DNA of 8,636 nucleotides from Actinomycetota bacterium (GCA_003242605.1 QGUZ01000208.1:1-8636); one strand, 5' to 3'. Counted from the first letter of the stretch, positions 1-6,579 are shown. A program made the numbers and translations. Notes: generated by a model from the sequence alone, not told the origin.

Positions 1-982
1 CCTGGCGCATGCCGTTCTGCCCGGTGGTGGCGTCGAGGACGAGCAGCACCTCGTCGACGGTCGCCTTCTTCTCGATCACCCGCTTCACCTTGCCGAGCTC
101 GTCCATGAGCCCGGTCTTGGTGTGCAGCCGGCCGGCGGTGTCCACGATCACCACGTCGACCTTCTTCTCGATGCCGCGGGCGACCGCGTCGAAGGCCACG
201 CTGCCCGGGTCGGCGCCCTCGTCCTTGCGGACCACCTCGGCGCCCACCCGGTCGCCCCAGGTCTGCAGCTGGTCGGCGGCGGCGGCGCGGAAGGTGTCCG
301 CGGCGCCGAGCAGCACGGTCTTGCCGTCGCCGATCAGCGCCCGGGCGAGCTTGCCGGTGGTCGTGGTCTTGCCGGTGCCGTTCACCCCGACCACGAGCAC
401 CACCGCGGGCCGCTCACCGTGCGGCGTGACGTTCAGCGACCGGTCCATGTCGGGCCCGACCTGCGCGAGCAGCAGCTCGCGGAGCAGGGCGCGCACCTCC
501 TCCGGGGTGCGGCTGCCGAGCACCTTCACCCGGGTGCGCAGCTCCTCGACGATGGCGCGGGTCGGCCCGACGCCCACGTCGGCGGTGATCAGGGTCTCCT
601 CGATCTCGTCCCACACCTCGTCGTCGAGACGGTCGCGGGACAGCAGCTCGAGCAGCCCCCGGCCGAGCGCGTTCTGCGAGCGGGCGAGCCGCGCCCGCAG
701 CCGCACCATGCGGCCCGCCGACGGCGGCGGGACCTCCACCTCGGGCACCTTGACGACCTCGACCGGCCGCGCCGGGGGCGGCACGGTCGTGGTGGCGCCG
801 CCTTCCTCGGCCACCTCCTTCGGTGGCGCGGGCCGTTCCGCCTCCGGCGCGGGCGGTGCCTCCGGCGGCGGCAACGTCGGCGCCGCTCCGCCCTTGCGCG
901 GGCGGACCAGCAGGAACAGGCCGCCCGCCGCGAGCACGGCGATGACGGCCACGATCACGATGATGCCGAGGTAGTCGCTCAC
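1..982 (-). CDS. ftsY: Signal recognition particle receptor FtsY, C-terminus cut by window edge
   Basis: SRP receptor GTPase that docks ribosome-nascent-chain-SRP complexes at the membrane for co-translational insertion. 327 residues are visible from a GTG start at 982. A hydrophobic segment at about residues 5-26 followed by RPRK looks like a single membrane anchor, as in other actinobacterial FtsY. A Pro/Ala/Glu-rich linker spans about 33-90, and the helical N domain about 91-185. The G domain shows the P-loop GVNGTGKTT (199-207), DTFRAAA (229-235) and DTAGR (281-285). The TKLD-type G4 motif and the C-terminal end lie beyond position 1. It starts 44 bases after the smc stop with no obvious promoter between, so the two are probably co-transcribed, an arrangement common in actinobacteria. 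The Shine-Dalgarno is weak (a GGGA about 12 bases upstream), so the exact start is slightly less certain than the identity. Confidence 0.96.
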   Translation of the reverse strand, partial: MSDYLGIIVIVAVIAVLAAGGLFLLVRPRKGGAAPTLPPPEAPPAPEAERPAPPKEVAEEGGATTTVPPPARPVEVVKVPEVEVPPPSAGRMVRLRARLARSQNALGRGLLELLSRDRLDDEVWDEIEETLITADVGVGPTRAIVEELRTRVKVLGSRTPEEVRALLRELLLAQVGPDMDRSLNVTPHGERPAVVLVVGVNGTGKTTTTGKLARALIGDGKTVLLGAADTFRAAAADQLQTWGDRVGAEVVRKDEGADPGSVAFDAVARGIEKKVDVVIVDTAGRLHTKTGLMDELGKVKRVIEKKATVDEVLLVLDATTGQNGMRQ

Positions 983-1026
983 AAGATGTCAGTTTCCCAG
1001 ACGGTTCGGAGTGGTGGCGCCGGTGG

Positions 1027-4000
1027 TCAGGCCGAGGTGCGCTCCCGCAGCCGCTGGCTCACCACCTGGCTGACGCCGTCGCCCCGCATCGTCACGCCGT
1101 AGAGGGCGTCGGCGATCTCCATCGTACGTTTCTGGTGCGTGATCACGATGAGCTGGGAGGTCTCCCGGAGCTCCTCGAACAGGGTGAGCAGCCGCTGGGT
1201 GTTGGTGTCGTCGAGCGCGGCCTCCACCTCGTCCATCACGTAGAACGGCGACGGCCGCGCCTTGAAGATGGCGATGAGGAAGGCCACGGCGGTGAGCGAC
1301 CGCTCCCCGCCGGACAGCAGCGACAGCCGCTTCACCTTCTTGCCCGGCGGCCGGGCCTCGACCTCCACCCCGGTGGTGAGCATGTCGTCGGGGTCGGTGA
1401 GGTACAGCCGGCCCTCGCCGCCCGGGAACACCCGGCTGAAGATCTGCTCGAACTCGCGGGCGACGTCCTCGTAGGCCGAGCGGAACAGCTGCTCGACCCG
1501 GTCGTCCACCTCCTTGACCACGAGCAGCAGGTCGCGGCGGGTCTTCTTGAGGTCCTCCAGCTGCGAGGTGAGGAACGCGTGCCGCTCCTCCAGCGCGGCG
1601 TACTCCTCCAGCGCGAGCGGATTCACCTTGCCGAGCTGGGCCATCTGCCGCTCGGCGGTCTTGGCCCGCTGCTCCTGCTCCTCGCGCACGTACGGCACGG
1701 TCGTGCCGTCGGCGAGCTGCACCGGCTTGTCCGGGCCGTACTCGGCGACGAGCGCCTCGGCGTCCATGCCGAACTCCTCCATCGCCCGCGCCTCGAGCTG
1801 CTCCAGGCGCAGCCGCCGCTCGGTGCGCGCCATCTCGCTGCCGTGCGCCCGGTTGGTGAGCTTGTCGAGCTCGGCCGCGAGCTCGCGCACCTGACCGCGC
1901 ACCGCCTTCAGCTCGGCCTCGATCTCCCCGCGCGCCCGCTCGGCCTCGTCCCGCTCGGCCGCCGCGGCGGCGAGCGACCGGTCGAGCAGCTCGAGGGTAC
2001 GGCGGGCCCCGTCGGCCACCGCCGCCGCGACCGCGGCCTGCACCCGGCGGCGCTCGCGCAGCTCGGCCGCGCGGGCGCGCTCCTCCCGCTCGCGGCGGGC
2101 CGCGGCGAGCAGCCGGTCGGCCCGCCCGGCGATGCCGGCCACCCGCTCCTCGGCGGTGCGCACCGCGAGGCGGGCGTTCATCTCGGCCTGCCGCGCGGCC
2201 GCGCACGCCTCGGCGAGCTCGTCGCGCCGCTCGGTGGTCGGCTCGCCCGCCAGCTCGTCCTCGGTCTCCGCGGCGGCGAGCCGCTCGGCGAGCTCCTCCG
2301 CCTCGGCGACGGCGCGCTCCCGCGCCTCCTCGGCCGCGGCGCCCGCGGCGGGGAGCCGCTCGCACTCGTCGTGCGCCGCCTTCGCCGCGGCCTCCAGGCC
2401 GGCGAGCCGCTTGGCGCTCGCGGCCGCCTGCCGGTCGGCCTCGCGCTGCCGGGCCAGCAGCCGGTCGAGCTCGGCGCGGGCCGCGCTCACCCCGTTCTGC
2501 GCCGCGGTCACCTGTGCCCGGGCCTCGCTCACCCGCTCCTGAGCGGCCTCCACCGCGGCCCGGGCCTCCTCGGCCGCGGCGACCGCCTCGGCGAGCCGCC
2601 GCGCCGTCGCCTCGGCGCCGCGGCGCGCCTCCTCCAGGTCGGCCACGGCCGCGTCGAGCGCGGAGCGCACCCGCAGCACCGAGTCGCCGCCCGCGCCGCC
2701 CCGGGCGAACCGGGCGCCGAGCAGGTCTCCCGACCAGGTCACCGCGCGCAGCTCGGGCCGCTCGCGCACCACCCGCCGCGCCTCCTCGAGGTCCTTCACC
2801 ACGACGACCCCGGAGAGCAGCGCCGCGACCGTGCCGCGCAGCCGCTCGGGCGCCTCCACCAGGTCGACCGCCCACTCGCCGCCGCCAGGCGGGGCGTCGG
2901 CGGGCCGCGGCGCGGCGCCGTCGGCGACCAGCAGCCCGGCGCGCCCGGCGTCCTTGGCCCGCAGGAACTCCAGCGCGCCGGCGGCCGCGTCCACCGACTC
3001 CACCGCGACCCCCTCGGCCGCGTCGGCGAGCACCGCGGCGATCGCCGCCTCGGCGCCGCGCCGTACCGTGAGCAGGGCCGCGACCGGCCCGAGCACGCCG
3101 TCGAGCTCCCCGGACGAGGCGGCGGCGAGCAGCGCCCCCGCACCGTCCGCGCCCTTGGCGAGGCCCAGCTCGAGCGCCTCGCGGCGGGCCTGCAGCGCGG
3201 CGACCGCGCGCTGCGCCTCCTGGTCGGCGGCCCGCGCGGCGCTCACCTCCGCCTCGGCCGCGGCGAGCGCGGACCGCGGGCCGGCGAGGCCCCGCTCGGC
3301 CTCCGCGGCGGCCGCCTCGGCCGCCTCGACCGCGGCCTTCGCCGTCTCGACCCGCTCCTCGGCGATCGCGATCTCCTCGGCGAGGCCCGGGTCGGTCTCC
3401 GGCTCCTCGCGCTCGGCGGCCGCGTACTCGGCCCGCGCCGCCTCGGCACGCCGCCGCGCCTCCTCCAGCGCGGCCCGCAGCCGCCCGATCTCCTGACCGG
3501 CGGCGTCGGCCCGGCTCTGCGCCGAGGCGACCTCGCCGCGCAGCCGGGCGAGCCGTTCCCGCCGGTCCGCGGCGGCCCGGGTGAGCTCGGCGAGCCGCCG
3601 CTCCTCCGCGGCGAGCTCCCGCTCGGCCTCCTCGCGCCGCGCCACGGCCGCGTCGAGCAGCTCGCGGGCCTGCTCCAGCTCCTCGGTGAGCATGCGTTCG
3701 GTCTCGCGCACCTGCGCGGCCTCGCGCTCGTAGTCCTCCGGGTCCCGGCCGCGGCGCTCCACCGCGGCGGCGGCCTCCGCGTTCCGCCGCCGCTCGGCGG
3801 CGAGCACCTCGACGCCGCGCAGCCGCTCCTTGAGCGCGGACAGCGCGTAGAAGGTGTCCGCGGCGGCGGCGAGCCGGGGCTGCGCCTGGGCGGCGGCCGC
3901 CTCCAGCTCGCCCTCCCGCAGCTGGGCGTGCTCCAGGGCCGCCTCCACCTCGGTACGGCGGGCGAGCAGGGCGGCCTCGTCGGCCTCCTCCTTGGCGAGG

Positions 4001-4719
4001 GCCTCGCGCAGCGTCACCACGTCGTCGGCGAGCAGGCGCAGCCGGGCGTCGCGCAGGTCGGCCTGGATCACCGCGGCCTTGCGGGCGATCTCCGCCTGGC
4101 GGCCGAGCGGCTTGAGCTGGCGGCGCAGCTCGTTGCACAGGTCCTGCACCCGGTTGAGGTTCGCCTGCATCGCGTCGAGCTTGCGCAGCGCCTTCTCCTT
4201 GCGCTTGCGATGCTTGAGGACGCCCGCGGCCTCCTCGATGAACGCCCGGCGCTCCTCCGGCCCGGCGTGCAGCACCTCGTCGAGCCGGCCCTGGCCGACG
4301 ATCACGTGCATCTCGCGGCCGATGCCGGAGTCCGACAGCAGCTCCTGGATGTCGAGCAGGCGGCACGGCTCGCCGTTGATCGAGTACTCGCTCTGGCCGG
4401 ACCGGAACATCAGCCGGCTGATCGTGACCTCGGTGTAGTCGATCGGGAGCGCGCCGTCGGAGTTGTCGATGGTGAGCGTGACCTCGGCACGGCCGAGCGG
4501 CGGACGGCTCGCCGTACCGGCGAAGATCACGTCCTCCATCTTGCCGCCGCGCAGCGACTTGGCGCTGCCCTCGCCCATCACCCAGGCGAGCGCGTCGACG
4601 ACGTTGGACTTGCCCGACCCGTTCGGGCCGACCACGCAGGTGATCCCCGGCTCGAAGCGCAGCGTGGTGGTGGAGGCGAAGGACTTGAAGCCGCGCAGCG
4701 TGAGGGTCTTGAGGTACAA
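1027..4719 (-). CDS. smc: Chromosome segregation ATPase SMC
   Basis: Structural maintenance of chromosomes protein, the ATPase of the SMC-ScpAB condensin, which organises and helps segregate the nucleoid. The 1230 residues are a normal length. The N-terminal head carries Walker A GPNGSGKS (31-38). A long Ala/Arg/Glu-rich coiled coil follows, with a hinge at about 535-680 holding the usual Gly-rich turn (GARFARGGAGG), then the second coiled-coil arm. The C-terminal head has the ABC signature LSGGE (1135-1139), Walker B FYVMDE (1159-1164), D-loop ALDD (1168-1171) and H-loop His1195. All ATPase motifs are intact. The start is TTG: the family N-terminus (YLKTLTLRGFKSFAS) follows it directly, GGAGGG lies 7 bases upstream, and an in-frame TGA at 4738-4740 rules out a longer protein. 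Upstream is a 205-base spacer and a hairpin, so smc probably has its own promoter and leads into ftsY. Confidence 0.97.
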   Translation of the reverse strand: MYLKTLTLRGFKSFASTTTLRFEPGITCVVGPNGSGKSNVVDALAWVMGEGSAKSLRGGKMEDVIFAGTASRPPLGRAEVTLTIDNSDGALPIDYTEVTISRLMFRSGQSEYSINGEPCRLLDIQELLSDSGIGREMHVIVGQGRLDEVLHAGPEERRAFIEEAAGVLKHRKRKEKALRKLDAMQANLNRVQDLCNELRRQLKPLGRQAEIARKAAVIQADLRDARLRLLADDVVTLREALAKEEADEAALLARRTEVEAALEHAQLREGELEAAAAQAQPRLAAAADTFYALSALKERLRGVEVLAAERRRNAEAAAAVERRGRDPEDYEREAAQVRETERMLTEELEQARELLDAAVARREEAERELAAEERRLAELTRAAADRRERLARLRGEVASAQSRADAAGQEIGRLRAALEEARRRAEAARAEYAAAEREEPETDPGLAEEIAIAEERVETAKAAVEAAEAAAAEAERGLAGPRSALAAAEAEVSAARAADQEAQRAVAALQARREALELGLAKGADGAGALLAAASSGELDGVLGPVAALLTVRRGAEAAIAAVLADAAEGVAVESVDAAAGALEFLRAKDAGRAGLLVADGAAPRPADAPPGGGEWAVDLVEAPERLRGTVAALLSGVVVVKDLEEARRVVRERPELRAVTWSGDLLGARFARGGAGGDSVLRVRSALDAAVADLEEARRGAEATARRLAEAVAAAEEARAAVEAAQERVSEARAQVTAAQNGVSAARAELDRLLARQREADRQAAASAKRLAGLEAAAKAAHDECERLPAAGAAAEEARERAVAEAEELAERLAAAETEDELAGEPTTERRDELAEACAAARQAEMNARLAVRTAEERVAGIAGRADRLLAAARREREERARAAELRERRRVQAAVAAAVADGARRTLELLDRSLAAAAAERDEAERARGEIEAELKAVRGQVRELAAELDKLTNRAHGSEMARTERRLRLEQLEARAMEEFGMDAEALVAEYGPDKPVQLADGTTVPYVREEQEQRAKTAERQMAQLGKVNPLALEEYAALEERHAFLTSQLEDLKKTRRDLLLVVKEVDDRVEQLFRSAYEDVAREFEQIFSRVFPGGEGRLYLTDPDDMLTTGVEVEARPPGKKVKRLSLLSGGERSLTAVAFLIAIFKARPSPFYVMDEVEAALDDTNTQRLLTLFEELRETSQLIVITHQKRTMEIADALYGVTMRGDGVSQVVSQRLRERTSA

Positions 4720-4726
4720 GCGAGAG

Positions 4727-4732
4727 CCCTCC
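4727..4732 (-). promoter_or_regulatory. Ribosome binding site of smc (fixes the TTG start)
   Basis: GGAGGG within a GGGGGGAGGG run, 7 bases before the TTG at 4719. With the in-frame TGA at 4738-4740 it leaves TTG as the only start compatible with the conserved SMC N-terminus. Confidence 0.75.
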
Positions 4733-4787
4733 CCCCGTCAGCGGACCGCCGGTCGACTTCTGGCGGAAGACTACAGCCCGGCACCGA

Positions 4788-4797
4788 CCGCATGCGG
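4788..4797. repeat. 10-bp palindrome upstream of smc, possible operator
   Basis: CCGCATGCGG is a perfect inverted repeat whose last base overlaps a TTGACC box on the minus strand, about 70 bases before the smc start codon. Position and symmetry would suit a repressor site. In DNA this rich in G and C, a palindrome of this size may also be chance. Confidence 0.3.
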
Positions 4798-4820
4798 GTC
4801 AACGGGGGGACGGGAAGCCG

Positions 4821-4852
4821 GTGGAGGGACCGTGGAGGGGAGTGTGGAGGGG
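4821..4852 (+). repeat. Three GTGGAGGG direct repeats at 11-12 base spacing
   Basis: GTGGAGGG at 4821-4828, 4832-4839 and 4844-4851, so repeat starts are 11 and 12 bases apart, close to one helical turn. A related GGTGGGAGG lies near 4879-4887. Together with GGGGGG (4804-4809) and GGG (4812-4814) the strand has five G-runs that could form a relaxed G-quadruplex, though some loops are 8-11 bases. Function unknown. Confidence 0.45.
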
Positions 4853-4924
4853 TTTGCGGAGCGGCCTGTGGCGGAGCCGGTGGGAGGCGGCGGAGGACCG
4901 TGGCGAGACGGTACGGACATGACA

Positions 4925-4950
4925 AGGGACGCCTGTTGCGAGGCGTCCCT
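4925..4950 (-). terminator. Perfect 10-bp hairpin after the small zipper gene
   Basis: Arms AGGGACGCCT (4925-4934) and AGGCGTCCCT (4941-4950) pair perfectly around a 6-base loop. The hairpin begins 29 bases after the stop of the small coiled-coil gene and lies about 205 bases before smc. No T-run follows on the minus strand (it continues TGTCATGTCC), which is common for actinobacterial hairpin terminators but lowers certainty. It would separate the small gene's transcript from smc-ftsY. The hairpin is certain in sequence; terminator function is inferred. Confidence 0.65.
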
Positions 4951-4979
4951 GACTCTCTGTACTGCTGCCTTCCGGCCTC

Positions 4980-5171
4980 TCAGGTGAGGGCCGGCTCGCG
5001 ATCCTTCAGACCGAGCGACTCGTCACGCGACTGAGCCGCAAGCGCGTCGTTCTGCGCCTGGAGCCTTATGAGCTCTGCCTCCAGGTCCCGGACTCGCTGC
5101 TGGAGGCGGCGCATTTCCGAGACCATCCGAGGGTCAGGACCGCCGACGTGGCCGAATAGAGCCTTCGCCAT
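4980..5171 (-). CDS. Small leucine-zipper-like protein of unknown function upstream of smc
   Basis: 63 residues from ATG at 5171, with GGAGG 10 bases upstream. I cannot name a function. A basic/hydrophobic N-terminus (MAKALFGHVGG, then PDPR) leads into a helix with a regular a/d heptad: Met16, Met20, Leu23, Val27, Leu30, Leu34, Leu37, Asn41, Leu44. Met16, Leu23, Leu30, Leu37 and Leu44 are exactly seven apart. Asn41 sits at an a position, as in parallel dimeric zippers such as GCN4. The tail is short and charged and ends PALT. No signal peptide, membrane segment or enzyme motif is visible. I recall similar small proteins near smc in other actinobacteria but could not check. It has its own candidate promoter, a structured leader and a 3' hairpin. 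A longer in-frame form from about 5267 (95 residues) is possible but lacks a good Shine-Dalgarno. Confidence 0.8.
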   Translation of the reverse strand: MAKALFGHVGGPDPRMVSEMRRLQQRVRDLEAELIRLQAQNDALAAQSRDESLGLKDREPALT

Positions 5172-5181
5172 GGTTAAGGGT

Positions 5182-5186
5182 CCTCC
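5182..5186 (-). promoter_or_regulatory. Ribosome binding site of the small zipper gene
   Basis: GGAGG 10 bases before the ATG at 5171. It supports the 63-residue start over the longer 95-residue reading frame. Confidence 0.6.
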
Positions 5187-5316
5187 ACGCTGAGTGACCA
5201 GACTGGTTCGCGCACATGTAGCCGCGGGAGGGGTGCGCGTGGTTCCTATCAAGAGTCGCACTGGCAATGGAGGCGGTCAAGTTGAACACTCCCCGAGAAG
5301 GAACCGGCGACTCCCG
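5187..5316 (-). promoter_or_regulatory. Structured 5' leader with interlocked inverted repeats
   Basis: Between the candidate promoter and the Shine-Dalgarno, minus-strand RNA could form several perfect stems. Arm A GAGTCGC (5307-5313) pairs with GCGACTC (5253-5259). Arm B GGTTCCT (5299-5305) pairs with AGGAACC (5241-5247). Because the order is A, B, A', B', these stems cannot nest: they either form a pseudoknot or exclude each other. Further on, GCGCAC-type arms CGCGCAC (5233-5239 on the RNA strand) and GTGCGCG (5209-5215) pair over 7 bp, and a short ACCAG/CTGGT palindrome (5197-5207) lies just before the Shine-Dalgarno. I match it to no known riboswitch class. The pairings are read directly; a regulatory role is inference. 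Confidence 0.4.
5197..5207. repeat. ACCAG-A-CTGGT palindrome before the small gene
   Basis: Five-base arms around one central base, ending 10 bases upstream of the GGAGG. It could be a small operator or an RNA hairpin near the ribosome binding site; it may be chance. Confidence 0.3.
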
Positions 5317-5323
5317 ACGTACA

Positions 5324-5353
5324 AATATACCCGATTCCGGGCCGATAAGTAAA
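5324..5353 (-). promoter_or_regulatory. Candidate sigma-70-type promoter for the small zipper gene
   Basis: On the minus strand: -35 TTTACT (5348-5353, 4 of 6 to TTGACA), an 18-base spacer, and -10 TATATT (5324-5329, 5 of 6 to TATAAT). It lies just after the acyP stop in the most AT-rich stretch of the window. Transcription would begin near 5316-5318, giving a leader of about 145 bases. This is the best -10 match I see in the window. Confidence 0.5.
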
Positions 5354-5357
5354 GCGC

Positions 5358-5651
5358 TCACCTTTCTACAAAACCAACCAAACCCCCGCGCGCCTCGCTC
5401 CAACGTTCGATAACCGCGTCCACCCGGCCCGGTGTTTCGCCGCTACGCAGCAGCTCAAGCAGCTTGTCACAAGATTCTCGAGGTCCTTCGGCTATGACCT
5501 CGACCCTGCCATCAGCAAGATTTGACGCGGACCCTACCAAACCCAGTTCGAGCGCGCGCGACCGGGTCCACCAGCGGAAACCGACGCCCTGCACCCGCCC
5601 GTGCACCCAGGCGGTGAGCCGTACGTTTTCCTGGTCCTTCTTTTCGCTCAT
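5358..5651 (-). CDS. acyP: Acylphosphatase
   Basis: Small cytoplasmic enzyme that hydrolyses acyl phosphates such as acetyl phosphate or 1,3-bisphosphoglycerate to carboxylate and phosphate; its physiological role in bacteria is poorly understood. 97 residues, normal length. The family signature VHGRVQGVGFRWWT spans 16-29 with catalytic Arg26; the second catalytic residue is Asn44 in SASNLADG. The start is ATG at 5651, 28 bases after the mutM stop. No clear Shine-Dalgarno precedes it, so expression may be modest or coupled to mutM. Placement between mutM and smc is conserved in actinobacteria such as Mycobacterium. The 3' half uses many more A/T-ending codons than most genes here (the end reads GGTTTGGTTGG). 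Confidence 0.95.
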   Translation of the reverse strand: MSEKKDQENVRLTAWVHGRVQGVGFRWWTRSRALELGLVGSASNLADGRVEVIAEGPRESCDKLLELLRSGETPGRVDAVIERWSEARGGLVGFVER

Positions 5652-5679
5652 AGGCGTTTGCCGATACCTGTTGTTTCGC

Positions 5680-6579
5680 TTATATCCGTGCCCTCCTCGG
5701 CCGTGGCTGACAGCGCGGGCACGAGAACGACGAGCGGTTCATGAACGGATCCCGCCGGATCGGCGTGCCGCAGCGCGGGCAGGGCTCGTCGCGCCTGCCG
5801 TACACCGCAAGCCACCGCGAAAAATAACCGCTTTCGCCGTTTACGTTGACGTACAGATGGTCGAACGAGGTACCGCCTTCGGCGAGCGCGGCGTGCATCA
5901 CCTCGCGCACCGCGGTCACGAGTTCGTCGATTTTCGGCCGGGTGAGCGTCTCGGTGGGCCGGGCCCAGTGCAGCCGGGCCCGCCACAGCGCCTCGTCGGC
6001 GTAGATGTTACCCACCCCGCTGATGAGCGACTGATCGAGGAGCGCCCGTTTGATCCCGGTACGGCGGGCGCGCAGCCGGGCGGCGAACGCGTCGGGGTCG
6101 AACGCGGGCTCCAGCGGGTCGGGCGCGATGTGCACGATCGGCTCCGGGACCCGGCCGGCCACCCCCTCGGTGAGCGGCGCGACGAGCAGGTGCCCGAACG
6201 TGCGCTGGTCGACGAAGCGCAGCTCGGGGCCGCCGTCGGCGAACGAGAACCGCACCCGCAGGTGCCGCTCATCGGGCGAGCCCGGATCGGCGACGAGCAG
6301 CTGGCCGCTCATGCCGAGGTGGGCGACGAGCGCCTCGTCGGTGTCCGAGGCGGCGTTTGGATCGGTGCCGCCGCCCTTCAGCGGCAGCCACAGGTACTTG
6401 CCGCGCCGCCGCGCCGACTCGAACGTGCGGCCGGTCAGCCGGGCCGCGAAGTCGGCCGCCCCGGCGGCGTGGCGGCGGATCGCCCGCGGGTGCAGGACCT
6501 CGACGCCGGACACCGGCCGCCCGGCGACCCAGCGCTCCAGGCCGCGCCGTACGACCTCGACCTCCGGCAGCTCCGGCAT
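5680..6579 (-). CDS. mutM: Formamidopyrimidine-DNA glycosylase (8-oxoguanine repair)
   Basis: Bifunctional base-excision repair enzyme (Fpg) that removes 8-oxoguanine and formamidopyrimidines and nicks the abasic site by beta/delta elimination. 299 residues. The N-terminus is MPELPEVE, where the proline exposed after Met removal is the catalytic nucleophile and Glu3 assists. Lys61 in RRRGKYLWL is the conserved DNA-contacting lysine. The helix-two-turn-helix lies at about 175-199 with the GVGNIYADE signature. The C-terminal zinc finger has Cys267, Cys270, Cys287 and Cys290, and the NRSSF segment carries the conserved finger-loop arginine (282). A polar insertion at about 69-82 (GGGTDPNAASDTDE) makes it longer than the E. 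coli enzyme. ATG start 18 bases after the rnc stop, with GGTGGA upstream. From about position 5870 downward codon use becomes less GC-rich. Confidence 0.97.
   Translation of the reverse strand: MPELPEVEVVRRGLERWVAGRPVSGVEVLHPRAIRRHAAGAADFAARLTGRTFESARRRGKYLWLPLKGGGTDPNAASDTDEALVAHLGMSGQLLVADPGSPDERHLRVRFSFADGGPELRFVDQRTFGHLLVAPLTEGVAGRVPEPIVHIAPDPLEPAFDPDAFAARLRARRTGIKRALLDQSLISGVGNIYADEALWRARLHWARPTETLTRPKIDELVTAVREVMHAALAEGGTSFDHLYVNVNGESGYFSRWLAVYGRRDEPCPRCGTPIRRDPFMNRSSFSCPRCQPRPRRARI

Larger units (their letters stand above)
4720..4924. other. Spacer upstream of smc: palindrome, G-rich repeats, no gene
   Basis: No credible ORF. Read toward smc, it holds a TTGACC box (4797-4802) that could be a -35 element, but no good -10 lies at 16-19 bases; TGTAGT (4770-4775) is 21 away and TAGTCT (4768-4773) is 23 away. 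A perfect palindrome CCGCATGCGG (4788-4797) abuts the TTGACC box. On the plus strand, GTGGAGGG occurs three times at 4821, 4832 and 4844, next to GGGGGG at 4804-4809. The region probably contains the smc promoter, but I cannot place it exactly. Confidence 0.5.

Noticed and set aside
9..1102. Two long plus-strand open frames over ftsY
   Set aside because: Ser/Thr/Arg-rich shadow translations opposite an intact FtsY GTPase frame.
989..4366. 1125-codon minus-strand open frame overlapping smc in another frame
   Set aside because: Arg/Gly/Ala-rich without any motif; a frame shadow of smc, not evidence of a frameshift, because the smc frame is intact end to end.
4935..4985. Minus-strand GCC-GGAA-GGC-AGCAG resembling the tip of SRP RNA domain IV, near the ftsY-smc genes
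   Set aside because: The 3' side AGCA and GGAA tetraloop fit, but the 5' side is not the conserved CAGG, flanking helices do not pair, and it overlaps the small gene's stop. Infernal with the bacterial SRP model (RF00169) would settle it; no hit is expected.
1135..5034. 1299-codon open frame on the plus strand, antisense to smc
   Set aside because: Its product is low-complexity (Gly/Arg/Leu/His-rich) with no domain. It exists because high third-position GC in smc removes stops from the opposite strand. smc itself has all family motifs.
5275..5280. TTGACC on the minus strand as a second promoter for the small gene
   Set aside because: No acceptable -10 lies 16-19 bases downstream; the nearest TGATAG is 23 bases away. 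The TTTACT/TATATT pair is better.
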